DNA of 64,000 nucleotides from Thunnus maccoyii (lineage: Eukaryota > Chordata > Actinopteri > Scombriformes > Scombridae): contig NC_056543.1 of NCBI RefSeq assembly GCF_910596095.1, forward strand, positions 17,904,042 to 17,968,041, given 5' to 3'. A program made the position numbers and the translations under genes. The notes below the pieces were generated by a model. That model was not told the DNA's origin. It did not search any database and saw only the letters and a program-made list of their open reading frames with translations. The number at the start of each line of letters is the position of its first letter. The first letter of the stretch is position 1. This document shows, piece by piece, positions 1 to 10,639 of the stretch.

Positions 1-3000
1 TGATCTTAATAGGAAGAGTAGGGTGGTATGACTGAGGATCTCATCCTCCTTATATTCAGCGGGGAAAACATTAGAGCTCTGCCTAGATAGCTAGACCGGC
101 TTCACTTAAGTTCAGGTTCAGGCTCACAGAAGTCCTGGCGGGTTTAAAGAGGCCCAGAGTGATCATCAAATCCCAGAGCTCAGTTCTGTTTGAGGTCAAG
201 CTCAGGCTGAGACACTGAGGACTGACCTATCACCTAAACATCACTGCTTATCCGTTTCCTCTGTTTTAGCATGTAAAAAAATGTAAAGGAAGCCTCTGCC
301 TTACATTTTATGTAACTAAAACACCCTGCAAGTGAAATTTAAGATGATAGATGGCTTCATCATGTGACAACACTGTGGTTTTAACCCTGTCATTTTCCAA
401 CCATAACTATGCTGTATGTTGTTTTGAACAGCCACAATGCTCGTAGTGGTAGTAATCCAAATTGTTTGAAATGGTACACAGCTCCTGAAAGGATATAACA
501 CACATAAGCATCCCTTATGAAAAGACATCTTAAAACAATCTTTATTTAAAAACTGTTCTTATGCCATTTTTATGTCAGTGACTCTTGTGAATGTTTGTGG
601 TTTCGGTTCCTATTTTTAAAAAAAAAAATCTGTGGTCATGTTTTTCTAGAAAAAAGAGAAAGTAGAAATCAGCTGTTCCTTTTATCAAATTAACTCGTGT
701 AATTAAACTGCATCCATAATAAAGCCAGAGTGTTTTCATTTTATTGTCATATTTAACTCTACAAAAAAATCAAAGAGTAATACCCCAGACCACTGGCAGT
801 GTTATAATGTGGTGTCACAGTTAGTTCAGAAGCATTTTACCTCCGGTCGTAGCCACAGATCCTGCAATAATTAAAATCCTCGTTGTGCATTACTCCCTTG
901 CTGGGATAGTTGGTTCCTCTGAAGAGCAGTCTGAAATAGGTCACCCCAGCACCCTGTAGTGCATCTTAAAAGTACACTGAATCAATTAAGTGTGATCATG
1001 CTCCCTTGATTATTTTGGCCCTGTTTTACCATGGAGAGGAATTTCAAATAGGCTCACTAGTTTGAATAACAAGGTTGGACTGTGGTGACAAATGGTGCCA
1101 GAGTGGGTGTTTCTTTCCCTGTTTTTCTCTGCCAAATTAACTCCCTGGCTGATTGCCTGCGTTAGCATATGAGGGGAGGTGAGCGGAGGTGTGTGCGTAA
1201 TTGCCTTGGTTAGCTGATTATGTGTTGCAAAAGGCAAATGTTATGAAATACTGTCATCACTCTCATGAAAGATGTTCTGACCTGATGAACTGAGGCTTCT
1301 GTGTTTGCTTGGACCACTTGTTGTCTTGGGTTGAGTGTGCAGGTGGGACGCTGAGCGACAGAGAGCGTTCAAGGCCTGACACCTGTGTTTTTTTTAATAC
1401 GTCTTCGTAAAATCCAGCTCCCTCTTGTTTTTCCTCATTAAATCTGACAACATCTGGCGTGCAAGAGAGGACTCCTTTAATGTGGCTAGCGTTACTGCTG
1501 GTGTTGTTCTTGCCATTTTAGCTATTTGCTTCATACGCTACACTTTCATTACAACAGTATCCGAGGCAGACCCAAACACTGTTATCCAAAGTTTTAAACC
1601 ACCTTTATGAAAATCGCTCGAGCCGCAGCCTTAACAAATGATGAAAAGCTTTTATTTTCTAAAGAAGCATACTTACCTTTTCACCTAATAGTGATGTCTC
1701 ACTTCAAAGAGCGAACACGATTAGGCCGACATTGTCCTGTTTCTATATCCTTTGAGTTCAAAGGGAGAGTTTGAATACCAGTATTTCATGTGCAGCCTTT
1801 TCAAATACTGTTTTAATGCAGTTTACGTGCTTTTGATATCCAGATGTGTCCGATTTTCAGCACACTATAATATATCACACTATATTATGATTGCATACCA
1901 CAGTGAAGAATTAATGACAAATCTTCTTTAGGAATAGTTTTTGTTCCCAAAAACTTAATGTGAATGCAGATTGGACATGGGACAAACATGCCTAAAATAG
2001 CCACAAACTTAGCATTGTGATGCTCTTTGCTGGCTAATGATTAATGCCAAAGAATACACAAGCGTCAACCAGATGTCAGATGTGTGTTGAGGGCTCTGAG
2101 CAGAAGAACATTCCCTAAAGACGGCATTAATAAAGAAAGTGGTCGAGCTGGGTGGAGAGACAGAGAGAGTAAGGGGCATAGAGGAAGAAGGAGATAAAAG
2201 AGGCTGTTGAGTACGTACATCAAAGGTCTCTTAATGACAAGGGATGCCATTAGGGTTACTGTGGCTTTTGTTTCAGCTTCCTCACACCTGCAGTTTGTTG
2301 AGGGTCTTCTATGCACTGTTTTGTTGTTAACATTTGCATGAAGATAAAATGCATGCATGAGGAGTTAAGAGTTTGTTCTTGCTAATCTTGGCGGTGACCG
2401 CATGTTTTGGTCAAAATTACAGCTTCCTTTTTCATTTGCAAAAGAGAGAACCATTCATTTGCTTCCCCGTGTAAAGAAGGATAGCACTAGAAAAAGGCTT
2501 ACATAGAACAATAGAAACAGTATGTTATCCTGTACGCCATGAAATTTATTGACTTAAAAGTTTTCTTGGTGCCTCCGGTGCTGGAATGGGATTTGACAAA
2601 TCAGAGCGTGAAATTGTGATTAGCCTCTCTCGGTTTGTAGACTGAGGGGGCACTAGCAGACTTGGCATGGCCAAAGGTGTAACCTGTTTTGTTTTGCCCC
2701 GGCACTGCTTTCCCAGATGGTGGGACCAGCTGCCATTGAATAAACGCTGGACGGGTAACAGTGTGAGAATTAACACGGCCTTGTTTCAGTTTGGGATGCA
2801 TAACGGAAAGCTTATCTTTTTGCCACTGCCAGGAGGAACGGGAACCTTTTGATTGAGGTCAAAATAAAATAATGTCCGGCAAAACTTGTTTTAAAATCTG
2901 CCCAACAGCTCAGGTATTTGTCTTATTTGTGTAGATGTGCATGCAGACTCCTACTTTCATATTGCAGAGTGTAACTACAGGTTTTTTCTTCGCATGTTCC

Positions 3001-4332
3001 CTTGTCAACAGAGGAGTCTTTCATAACTACTCCTTAAATACATTATTTCGACTACAACGTGGAAATCTGTTGTAATGTTTAAAGAAAATTACAAACCCGA
3101 ACAAACTGATGTCATCACAAATATTTTTTGAGTAAGAATTCATCATTTTGCTAGTATTTGGAGTCTCCTGTGTTTCCTTTTGTTGTTTTGAAGGAGCTGA
3201 GAACTAACAATTAATTGTATAACCTTGAAGCATATGTAGATGAAAATGTGTTGATAGGTCTCCAATAATTATGTCATTGCAAGCTGCCGTACAGTAGTGC
3301 GAGCCAAGAGCTTCAAGAAGCATGTATTGTCTCTCTTGCTCAATCTCTTTGGAGCAATGATACCTAGAAAGTGGTGAAAAACAGCTAAAAAAAATAAAAA
3401 AAATATCTGATGATGTTTTGTGCACGGCAGCGCAGGATGAGGATGGGAGATGATGTCTTTTTATTTTCATTTATCATGGGAGAGCACTGCAGGCTGTAAC
3501 CCAGTACATCATCATGGAGGGGGAGAGTTTCCCTCTTTAAGGCTGGATTATCACATCTAGGGTGGGCTGAGAGAAGGTAAAATGACCTGTCCCGCCTTAC
3601 GTGACCCCAGGCCAACCCGCACATTGCCAAGGCTTTGCTCTTTGCTCTTGAATATGCAGCGATCCCCTGCTTCATAGGCTTGGAAGAGAGGGAGAGAGAA
3701 AAAAAGAGTTGTATCGCATTGCAGGGAAAATTAGTGAGACCAAAGTTGGAGTTTCTGTGTGTTGGGGGCTGCGAACAATGGCAGCTTTCTGTCAGACAGA
3801 AACTTCAAAGGTCTGCTGAGTGACTGCTCTGAGTTATACTTTGTTGTAGATCACTGAGGAAATTCACAGATGTTTTCTCATACGAGACACCATTATAGCG
3901 GCTCAAGTACCCAGTAGCCTCGAGCGTCTCTCCCTCTCCCCCTCTGCCTCTCCCTCTCTCCCACACACTCACTCTCACTCTCACACACGAACCTCCGCCC
4001 CCCCCCCTGCTCCCACCCCCCAGTCTCTGATATCTCTCGTATGAGACAGATGTGGAACCTGTTTTCTCTCCAACTGTCCAGAGAATATGGAAAGTTAAAA
4101 AGGGTTCGTGTTGTGGCATCGCCCCCTGACTCTGTCATATCCACAGTTCTCACTGTCAGTTGGCTCAAAATGTCAAGATCACATGCAGCTAGACCGTCTC
4201 ACATCCATTCGGAGTCGAAACAATAAGTTCTTCATCATTCAGATTAAGTGATGAACACTGATAGTGAAAAGTATTTTGCTTGTGCTTCATTATGGGCATG
4301 TCAATGTAGTTTTTCTCTTTTCTCCTCTGCAG
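1..4332. other. Non-coding stretch upstream of the 4333 exon
   Basis: Apart from the minus-strand exon candidate at 837-953, I see no convincing coding exon here. By synteny it may be intronic to the last part of myo3b. Two high-complexity blocks, about 2540-2870 and 3470-3680, contrast with the AT-rich surroundings and look like candidate conserved regulatory elements. A polypyrimidine/CA-rich simple tract lies at about 3930-4020. Short open frames here have no family resemblance. Confidence 0.4.
837..953 (-). CDS. Candidate 3'-terminal coding exon of an unidentified minus-strand gene
   Basis: Read on the minus strand, an AG acceptor just above 953 opens a phase-0 frame of 38 codons ending in TAA at 837-839. 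The peptide is well mixed in composition and not low complexity; it ends with an NYCRICGYDRR tail containing a CxxC pair. A minus-strand AATAAA lies about 95 bases downstream (740-745), as expected for a short 3' UTR. The frame is closed by a stop a few codons upstream of the acceptor, so an upstream exon would be needed at higher coordinates; I could not find one. I do not recognise the protein. It could also be a conserved non-coding block that happens to be open, or a gene fragment. The evidence is splice signal, composition and poly(A) signal only. Confidence 0.35.
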   Translation of the reverse strand, partial: GAGVTYFRLLFRGTNYPSKGVMHNEDFNYCRICGYDRR

Positions 4333-4480
4333 ATTGCCTTCTTCAACTCTGAACTCGACCTGTCCTGAACCAAAACAAACTGCATCTCAACAACACACAT
4401 GATATCTATTGTTCATTTTTATTTATTTATAGCAAACTGCTGTTTTATATGAGTCAAATAAATGTGTTTAAACTGCTGAG
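4333..4480 (+). CDS. Probable 3'-terminal exon, possibly the end of myo3b
   Basis: A strong pyrimidine tract and CAG acceptor end at 4332. The exon reads in one frame as eleven codons followed by TGA at 4366-4368, or in a second frame as 22 codons to a stop; the third frame closes at once. A consensus AATAAA lies at 4457-4462, so transcript cleavage near 4480 is likely. In vertebrates MYO3B, an actin-based class III myosin with an N-terminal kinase domain, sits directly upstream of SP5 on the same strand, so this exon is in the right place and orientation to be its end. I cannot confirm the name from so short a peptide, and no other myo3b exon was recognised. The end coordinate is approximate. 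Confidence 0.4.
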
Positions 4481-4612
4481 TTTTGATTATTGATGTATTT
4501 TTTTTCTTCACAACCATTGCAAAAATTATGGTAGAGAAATATATTTTATCCACCACAAAGGCATTGTTATGCATATTTTCACGTGCTGATTCTCTGGTAT
4601 GTTTTTATCTCA

Positions 4613-4990
4613 GTTAGCGCTGCAACTAACCATTATTTTCATTGTCAATTGGTATGCCCATTATTTTCCCTGATGAATTGTTTCAGCTATAAAATGTAAG
4701 AAAAATAGTGAAAGACTTGATGTTCAAATGTGGTGATCCGGCGATAACTGCTCACAGCCCAAAGAAACATCATCAGATGTCTTACTTTGTCCGACCAACA
4801 GTCCAAAACTCAAAGATATTCAGTTCATTATCATGTATTACAAAGAAAAGCATCAAATCCTCATATTTGAGAAGCTGAAACTGGCAAACATTTGGCATTT
4901 TGCTCAAAAAAGGACTAAAAGGATTATCCAAATAGTTGCAGATTAATTTTCTGTCAACCAACTAATCAACTAATCCTTGCATCTCAATTT
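4613..4990. mobile_element. Non-autonomous hAT-like MITE (common teleost family)
   Basis: The block begins with a GCTGCAACTAACNATTATTTTCAT-type end and finishes with AGTTGCAGATTAATTTTCTGTC followed by repeated CTAATCAACTAAT motifs. The middle contains a stretch about pairs of 'GTCCAAAACTCAAAGATATTCAG' type. I recognise this as a very abundant percomorph interspersed repeat. It has no coding capacity. The boundaries are approximate and the superfamily assignment is from memory of such repeats, not from a search. Confidence 0.65.
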
Positions 4991-6401
4991 GTGTAATATC
5001 AGTATTTTAATTGCAGCAATCTAAACAACACAAAAAAATCAATCTGTGTGTCTTCGTTTGGACAACGCACAGGATTACTTAATTGTTCTGCTGTCATTTG
5101 CACCGTATTTGTTGAAACTACTGGCAATATGAAAATAACAAGCTCTACTTAGGAATTTAACATTTTGCCACAAGTGACCTTTATAGAGTGACCACCACCT
5201 GTTGAACCTTTAGGAAGTGATTTTGCTTTAAACTCAGGAAATTTAGATTTCTGGTCAAAGTAGAAATATGAGATGACACCAGATACTAACCATTGCTTTC
5301 TCTGTCTCTTAGTAGATTAGAAAATGGCTGCTTTGGTTTCTTGTCCCATAATTACTACAGCTGTGAGAGTTTTCCTGTCACCATCACAAGACTGTATCTT
5401 CCTTTTAGATAGTCTGCTAATCTTTAAATGCAGCTTCATACATGTCTGCGCCAGTAATTCATCTGTATGATTGACTCTGTGCTTTATGCTTTAGTAAAAT
5501 ATGAAATACACAGATGGTGCAGACTGACTCCCTGTTCAAACCTTTGAGTATACAGGCAGAAAACTATTGCAGTGGGGGTTCCTCCAAGTTAATTTCCCAT
5601 CAAATGCTGCAGGAAAAATTTCCTTTAGCCATACCACTGCTGCGGTGACCCTGGAAAACTTGAGGCATGGCCATAAGACGGTAAAGGTTTGAAGCAAGTA
5701 AATTACCTCAGGGACTGGACATTGTGTCAAGCACATAGTCATGAATTTCTTACAAACTATATCAAAGTGCTGCTTGGCCAAATCCATCCCTCAGCTGGAG
5801 TCCCATTGAGATGCATTAAAATGTAAGGACTTTAGGGCTGAACCAAGCATCTCAAAGGACGATATCAATAATTTGGTAATGCTGATGGTTCGCAAAATTA
5901 ATGCAGTTATCATATATGGCTGAAATGCGCCTTGCATGGCGTGACAGTTCACACGTAAAGCTGATTTAAGTGGAAATCCACCCGAAATCTGCTATTTTAA
6001 TGTTCATAAATCGCTGCTGCTGTTCAGGATCATATTAACATCTCATTTCTGTTTTAGGGTGGATTCTCCCTTTACTTCAACAGTTGTGTGATTTGACACG
6101 AGAGAGCAGATTACAACATTTGACATTTATCTGACATTTAAACCTCGAAGCCAAAAACTAACTGACAGCACTTTGCTGCACAAACACAAAATACAAACTT
6201 TTGGAGAAGACTGTAAAAATGTTTACTCCATAGTGAGCTGGCCGGTAATTCAGTCTGTAACGGCTGCTTAACTGAACGTGCAGCGTTCGGTCTTATTATT
6301 ATTCCCTTCTCACCTGTTCTGAGTTTGTGTCAAAACCGTTTAATACCACAATGCACAAAGTGAATACATGTGCACCAATAAAGTAGAAAAAGTCTGGGTC
6401 A
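4991..6401. other. Non-coding, nothing specific seen
   Basis: AT-rich sequence. An 83-codon minus-strand open frame at 5536-5787 has no recognisable family features and no splice or polyadenylation context, so I do not call it a gene. Confidence 0.5.
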
Positions 6402-6406
6402 GATAT

Positions 6407-6858
6407 TTTGGTATCACTTTCTTGTAAAGCACCCTATATAAAGTCTTTATAAGTAGTCAGTGATGTCTTTATTTCATTTATTGATGCTTTATATGTCAGT
6501 TAGAGGCCATTTTTGGGTTGACAGATTGTGAAAAATACCTTTGGTTAGTTTGTATACTTTCTATTTGGTAATAAGTTGGTTATAAATGTTGCTAAAACAA
6601 CAATAAATACTCAGTTCTCACTTTCTAATAAGTCTGAAGTATGTTAATGAATCATCAACAAAGGGATTTGAACAAAAATCCATGTTATGATGAATTAAAA
6701 GACAAAGTTTTATGCTGAAAGAGGACAAACACTGGCAAAAGGATTTTTTACAAAGTTGCTCTTATTAGTTGTTAGTAACAGATTATAAAGTATTTGTATA
6801 TAATTTATTGACCATTAAAAACACTTATAAAGGGTGTCTTATTAAAAAGTGATACCAA
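6407..6858. mobile_element. MITE with about 30-bp terminal inverted repeats
   Basis: The left end (6407-6435, TTGGTATCACTTT... then CACCCT) is matched in inverted form by the right end (about 6826-6858, ...AGGGTGTCTTA...AAAGTGATACCAA). The interior is AT-rich and non-coding. Length is about 450 bp. The ends resemble those of the candidate element at 31725-31989, suggesting one family. The superfamily is not determined. Confidence 0.7.
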
Positions 6859-7503
6859 TATTTCTCATCCATGTATAACCTATAGAGGAGTTACAAGTAA
6901 GTACACACACTGTATTTAAGCTTTGGCTCAAATCAGTGACCTTCCTGTTTGCTCCAATTCTACATATATTTATATTAAACTCTCCAGTAAAAGCTTCATC
7001 ACCGACCACTGCCTTAACTCAGTGTAAACAAGGTTAATCTCAACCAGTGTTTTATCAGTCAACAGTGTGACTACACCACTCCTGTAGCCAGTTTTTGTAG
7101 TTTAACATGGCTCCAGTACAGCCCAGCAGGACTCCCCCTTTCCCTCATGACTGTGTGTAAAGCCGTGGGAGAGGACTGGGAACATTAATCCCTTCAAAGG
7201 AACAGATCTAATTCAAAATCTGCCGCTCCAAACTAGTTGAGAGGACAGTGATTGTTTCTGCAGGGAAGCATGATAAAGATCAGAGGGTTGATATAGAAAA
7301 CTACAACTTCCATTTCTGCAGCTGAAGTCAGCTGCTCTGCCACAAAAAGTTTGGATATTATCTTATGAAAGCTGCATACTTTGCCTGCATTAAAAATTCT
7401 AAAACAAAAAAAAGGACAAAATACGATAAGACGTGTTAAAGTTCCCTCACATTATAATACCTCTGTTTTATTTGGATGCTGTAGTGCATGAGATCCTCTG
7501 CTT

Positions 7504-7523
7504 TATATATATATATATATATG
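7504..7523. repeat. (AT)n microsatellite
   Basis: About ten AT units in a row. No function inferred. Confidence 0.9.
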
Positions 7524-8104
7524 TGAGCATCTTCCCCAGACATGTTGACATGACAAGTTTATAAGGAAACATAAATGAGACATCATCGTTTCAAGAGCTG
7601 CCTTTGTCACCTGATTTTAAACAGAGGTTTCCCTCATGTGTCATGTTAAGTAACATGTTATAGTAATTTTAATTAGCTGCTGGGGATTTCTCTTAAGGCT
7701 CTTCAGAGTGTAAATCTGATGTTGGACAAAGAGAAGAAAAAAAAAACTAAATTTGCAGTTTGCTTCTGATAAAACAAACGACTGAAATGAGTGAGGGGTA
7801 AATTTAAATTATTCAGAGAGGACATAATTAAGTGTTTAATGCCGTGTTGTAGTTCAAAGGCACAACAAAGAAATTTAATTCAAATTAGAAATGTAAAAGA
7901 GACGCTGATTCTTAAGAGATGAGAACTTTGTGTTGAGTCACTTGATTTGGTCTCTTTCCTCCATCAAACAGTCAGGCAAGGCTCTTGGAGATCTCCAGAG
8001 ATAACAATGTCACATTGTCACACAGGGTTCTGCTACAAATCCTTAATTACAAAAAGAGGATCAGATGACTACAGCATCCAATACCGGGGTCTCCAGGCGG
8101 CATG

Positions 8105-8400
8105 GGGGTCTTTGATCAAGAAAATCCAATTATTTGTGTATATACATTTCCCACATAGTGATTACTTCATTAATTGTCCCGCCTTTATCTCCTCCCTTCC
8201 CATCCCCCCTAATAATCAGCTCCTTTATCCAGACCAACAAACACACCATAGGAGCTTTGTGGATTCAAAGGATTTGCTTTCCTCTCTCAAAGAGCCGCTA
8301 TTCTTTGATGATTGGGCAGCGGCAAACTTCAAAGTAATAAATCTTATTTCTGACTGGCTGGCGGCCCACCAAAGTCCTTATCAAATTCTAAGAAGTGATC
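8105..8400 (+). promoter_or_regulatory. Putative Wnt-responsive promoter/enhancer of sp5
   Basis: Within 225 bases there are four strict TCF/LEF motifs, CTTTGWW or its complement: 8110-8116, 8264-8270, 8303-8309 and 8328-8334. A weaker CTTTGTG lies at 8255-8261. A reverse CCAAT-type motif (ATTGG) follows the third site at about 8311, and a GC-box-like CCCGCC lies at 8178-8183. The block ends about 170-230 bases before the sp5 start codon. Sp5 is an established direct Wnt/beta-catenin target in vertebrates, with TCF/LEF sites in its promoter region, so the cluster fits. No transcription start was identified, and binding is inferred. Confidence 0.6.
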
Positions 8401-8565
8401 CCTCACTCTTCAGATAGTCCAAGGATATCTCGGAGAGAGGAAGCACTGAGGAGTGAAGACCTGCTCGACAAGATTTTTTTTTTTTACTGCGAATGCACAC
8501 ATTTATATAAATTATTGCTTTTTTATTTTTATTTGTTTTCATCGAGAGGGAGGAGGACGATTACC

Positions 8566-10041
8566 ATGGCAGCAGTGGCTGTACTGCGGAATGAAACACT
8601 CCAGGCTTTTCTCCAGGTTTGTGCGCAAGTTTCTGTTCACTTTGACGACTTTAATAACTTGTAAACTTACTCATCCGAGTTGATTTACGATCGGATTACG
8701 ATTTTATATATACAATAAAGATTTAAGTCGTGCTACTGTGATAGCCCAGTGCCATCTAATTGAATTACCAATTGTTTTTTGCGCGTTAATGACGCCAACT
8801 TTTTATGTCACATCATCACGATTCTGCAGGATCGATTTAGTGCAGAAGGAATTCAAACTAATATTTAGACCCACTATCATTTGGCTGAATTATAAAAAGT
8901 AGGGCATGCTTTCAGCTCGGTAATGGTTGTAATATAGAAAATGTCTGTGCCGGTTTTCCAGGATCGCACTCCAAACTCTTCTCCAGAGAACTGTAAGCAC
9001 TCTCCTCTGGCTCTCCTGGCGGCCACTTGTAACCGGATCGGGCATCACCACGGATCAAACCCAACAGATTTCATCCAGGTCCCTTACGACCCCACTCTGA
9101 GCTCCCCTTCGCGTTTATTTCACCCGTGGACTAACGAGGGCAACCATCAGAGCAGCCTGGCCAGCAACTCCACTTTCGGACTATCCTCCAAGCCTCAGCT
9201 GTCTGCGCACATCCAGAGCTCCTTCAGCTCGCACCACGAACTGCCCCTCACTCCTCCGGCGGACCCCTCGTACCCCTATGACTTCTCCCCTGTGAAGATG
9301 TTACCTTGCTCCATGCAGTCTCTGCAGTCCACCTGCCCTCCCACCTACGTCCCCGCTGTCAGTTACGCAGCCCCAACACCCATTCCGCCGGCGATGCCAA
9401 GTTTTGTCACGGGACCCTCCGGCCTTGTGCACCACCAGCAGCAGAGACAGTTGTCCCCAAACCCTGGAGAGGATATTCCGTGGTGGAGCCTCCAGCAGGG
9501 GAACCATGTAAGCCACTCTTCTTCTCTCGGCCCGCATCGCTTCCAGCTGCAGAGAGGCTTGGTTCTGGGACATACGGACTTTGCGCAGTATCAGACGCAA
9601 ATCGCGGCTCTGCTGCACACAAAGTCCCCTCTCGCAACTGCGCGGCGGTGCAGGAGATGCAGATGTCCGAACTGCCAGTCCTCCACGTCCAGCGACGAGC
9701 CTGGGAAAAAGAAACAACACATTTGTCACATACCGGGTTGCGGGAAAGTTTATGGCAAAACTTCTCACCTCAAAGCGCACCTGAGGTGGCACTCTGGAGA
9801 GCGACCGTTTGTGTGCAACTGGCTGTTCTGTGGCAAGAGTTTCACCAGGTCGGACGAGCTGCAGAGACACCTGAGGACTCACACGGGGGAGAAGCGCTTT
9901 GTATGCCCGGACTGCTGCAAGAGGTTCATGAGGAGTGACCACTTGGCAAAACATGTCAAAACTCACCAGAACAAAAAAAGCAAGTGCCACGACAAGACAC
10001 TTGACTATGTCAAAAGGGAGGACACGAGGAATATGTTGTAA
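8566..10041 (+). CDS. sp5: Sp5 transcription factor (Sp/KLF family)
   Basis: Two coding exons, 8566-8616 and 8962-10041, separated by a 345-bp GT-AG intron, give a 376-residue protein. The tiny first exon encodes [17 protein letters not shown], the typical Sp5 start, behind a good Kozak context. Exon 2 opens with DRTP and the Sp box SPLALLAAT (about residues 31-39). Next come a serine/proline-rich activator region, an FSPVKMLP motif, the Buttonhead box [11 protein letters not shown] (about 245-255) and three C2H2 zinc fingers (first cysteine at 272, last finger from about 332). The fingers carry the [12 protein letters not shown] and [12 protein letters not shown] helices used to bind GC/GT boxes. 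The protein is nuclear; in vertebrates it acts downstream of Wnt in mesoderm and neural patterning and represses other Sp/TCF targets. It lies between the putative myo3b end and gad1. The paralogue suffix (probably sp5a) is inferred only from the well-conserved N terminus. Confidence 0.95.
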
Positions 10042-10485
10042 CACACTTTATAGTCATTTCAAACAGTAGAAATCACTAGTGCAATACAGTCAGTCCTACA
10101 TTAGTTAAAGTACTCAGTGAGCTCCATTTCTATAGGGTATTTTCCTTATTTTGTTGGTTAACTTCTTACATACTGACAATAGTTTCTAACATTGCTGGTC
10201 TGTGTAGCACATTTCTGTGTATATATAAAGTTTCATAAGTTAATTTGGGACCATGGAGAAGTTGTTGCTCATGAGTTTGAATTCACTGTCTATATCATAT
10301 CAAGGAAGACAAGTTTTCAACTTGTGTTTTGATCATTGTCTTCGGTGGAAGATTTCACTCCCCTGTAAATTATATTTAATAGCTTTTGTTGAATGAAAGT
10401 GTCCGTTTTTGCTCCATATGGGGTGTTTTTAAGCATGCTCTTGAGAAGATCTGCTATTGTTAATATGACCCAAATACTGTGTGAG

Positions 10486-10491
10486 AATAAA
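10486..10491 (+). terminator. Candidate sp5 polyadenylation signal
   Basis: AATAAA lies 445 bases after the sp5 stop codon. It is the first good plus-strand signal in the 3' flank and gives a 3' UTR of roughly 460 bases. Cleavage is inferred. Confidence 0.5.
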
Positions 10492-10585
10492 GAATATAAC
10501 ATTTTCCTCATCTCAGATTAATTTGTTTAAATCTCCCTCAGTTATATGGGTGATGAGACAGACAAGTTTTATATGTAGAGATTTA

Positions 10586-10586
<1 letters not shown>

Positions 10587-10630
<44 letters not shown>

Positions 10631-10637
10631 CGCGCGC
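10587..10637. repeat. (TG)n microsatellite with CG-rich tail
   Basis: Eighteen TG units run to 10622, followed by TATGTGTG and a CGCGCGC tract. Just beyond the candidate sp5 poly(A) site. Confidence 0.95.
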
Positions 10638-10639
10638 CT

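Noticed and set aside
3805-4168. Gly/Arg-rich minus-strand open frames
   Set aside because: They come from the C-rich/CA-rich simple tract at about 3930-4020.
5536-5787. 83-codon minus-strand frame considered as a possible upstream exon for the 837-953 candidate
   Set aside because: No convincing flanking splice sites or phase match, and no family resemblance.
9301-10044. 247-codon open frame antisense to sp5
   Set aside because: It mirrors the GC-rich sp5 coding exon in another frame and has no start context, domain or splice signals of its own.
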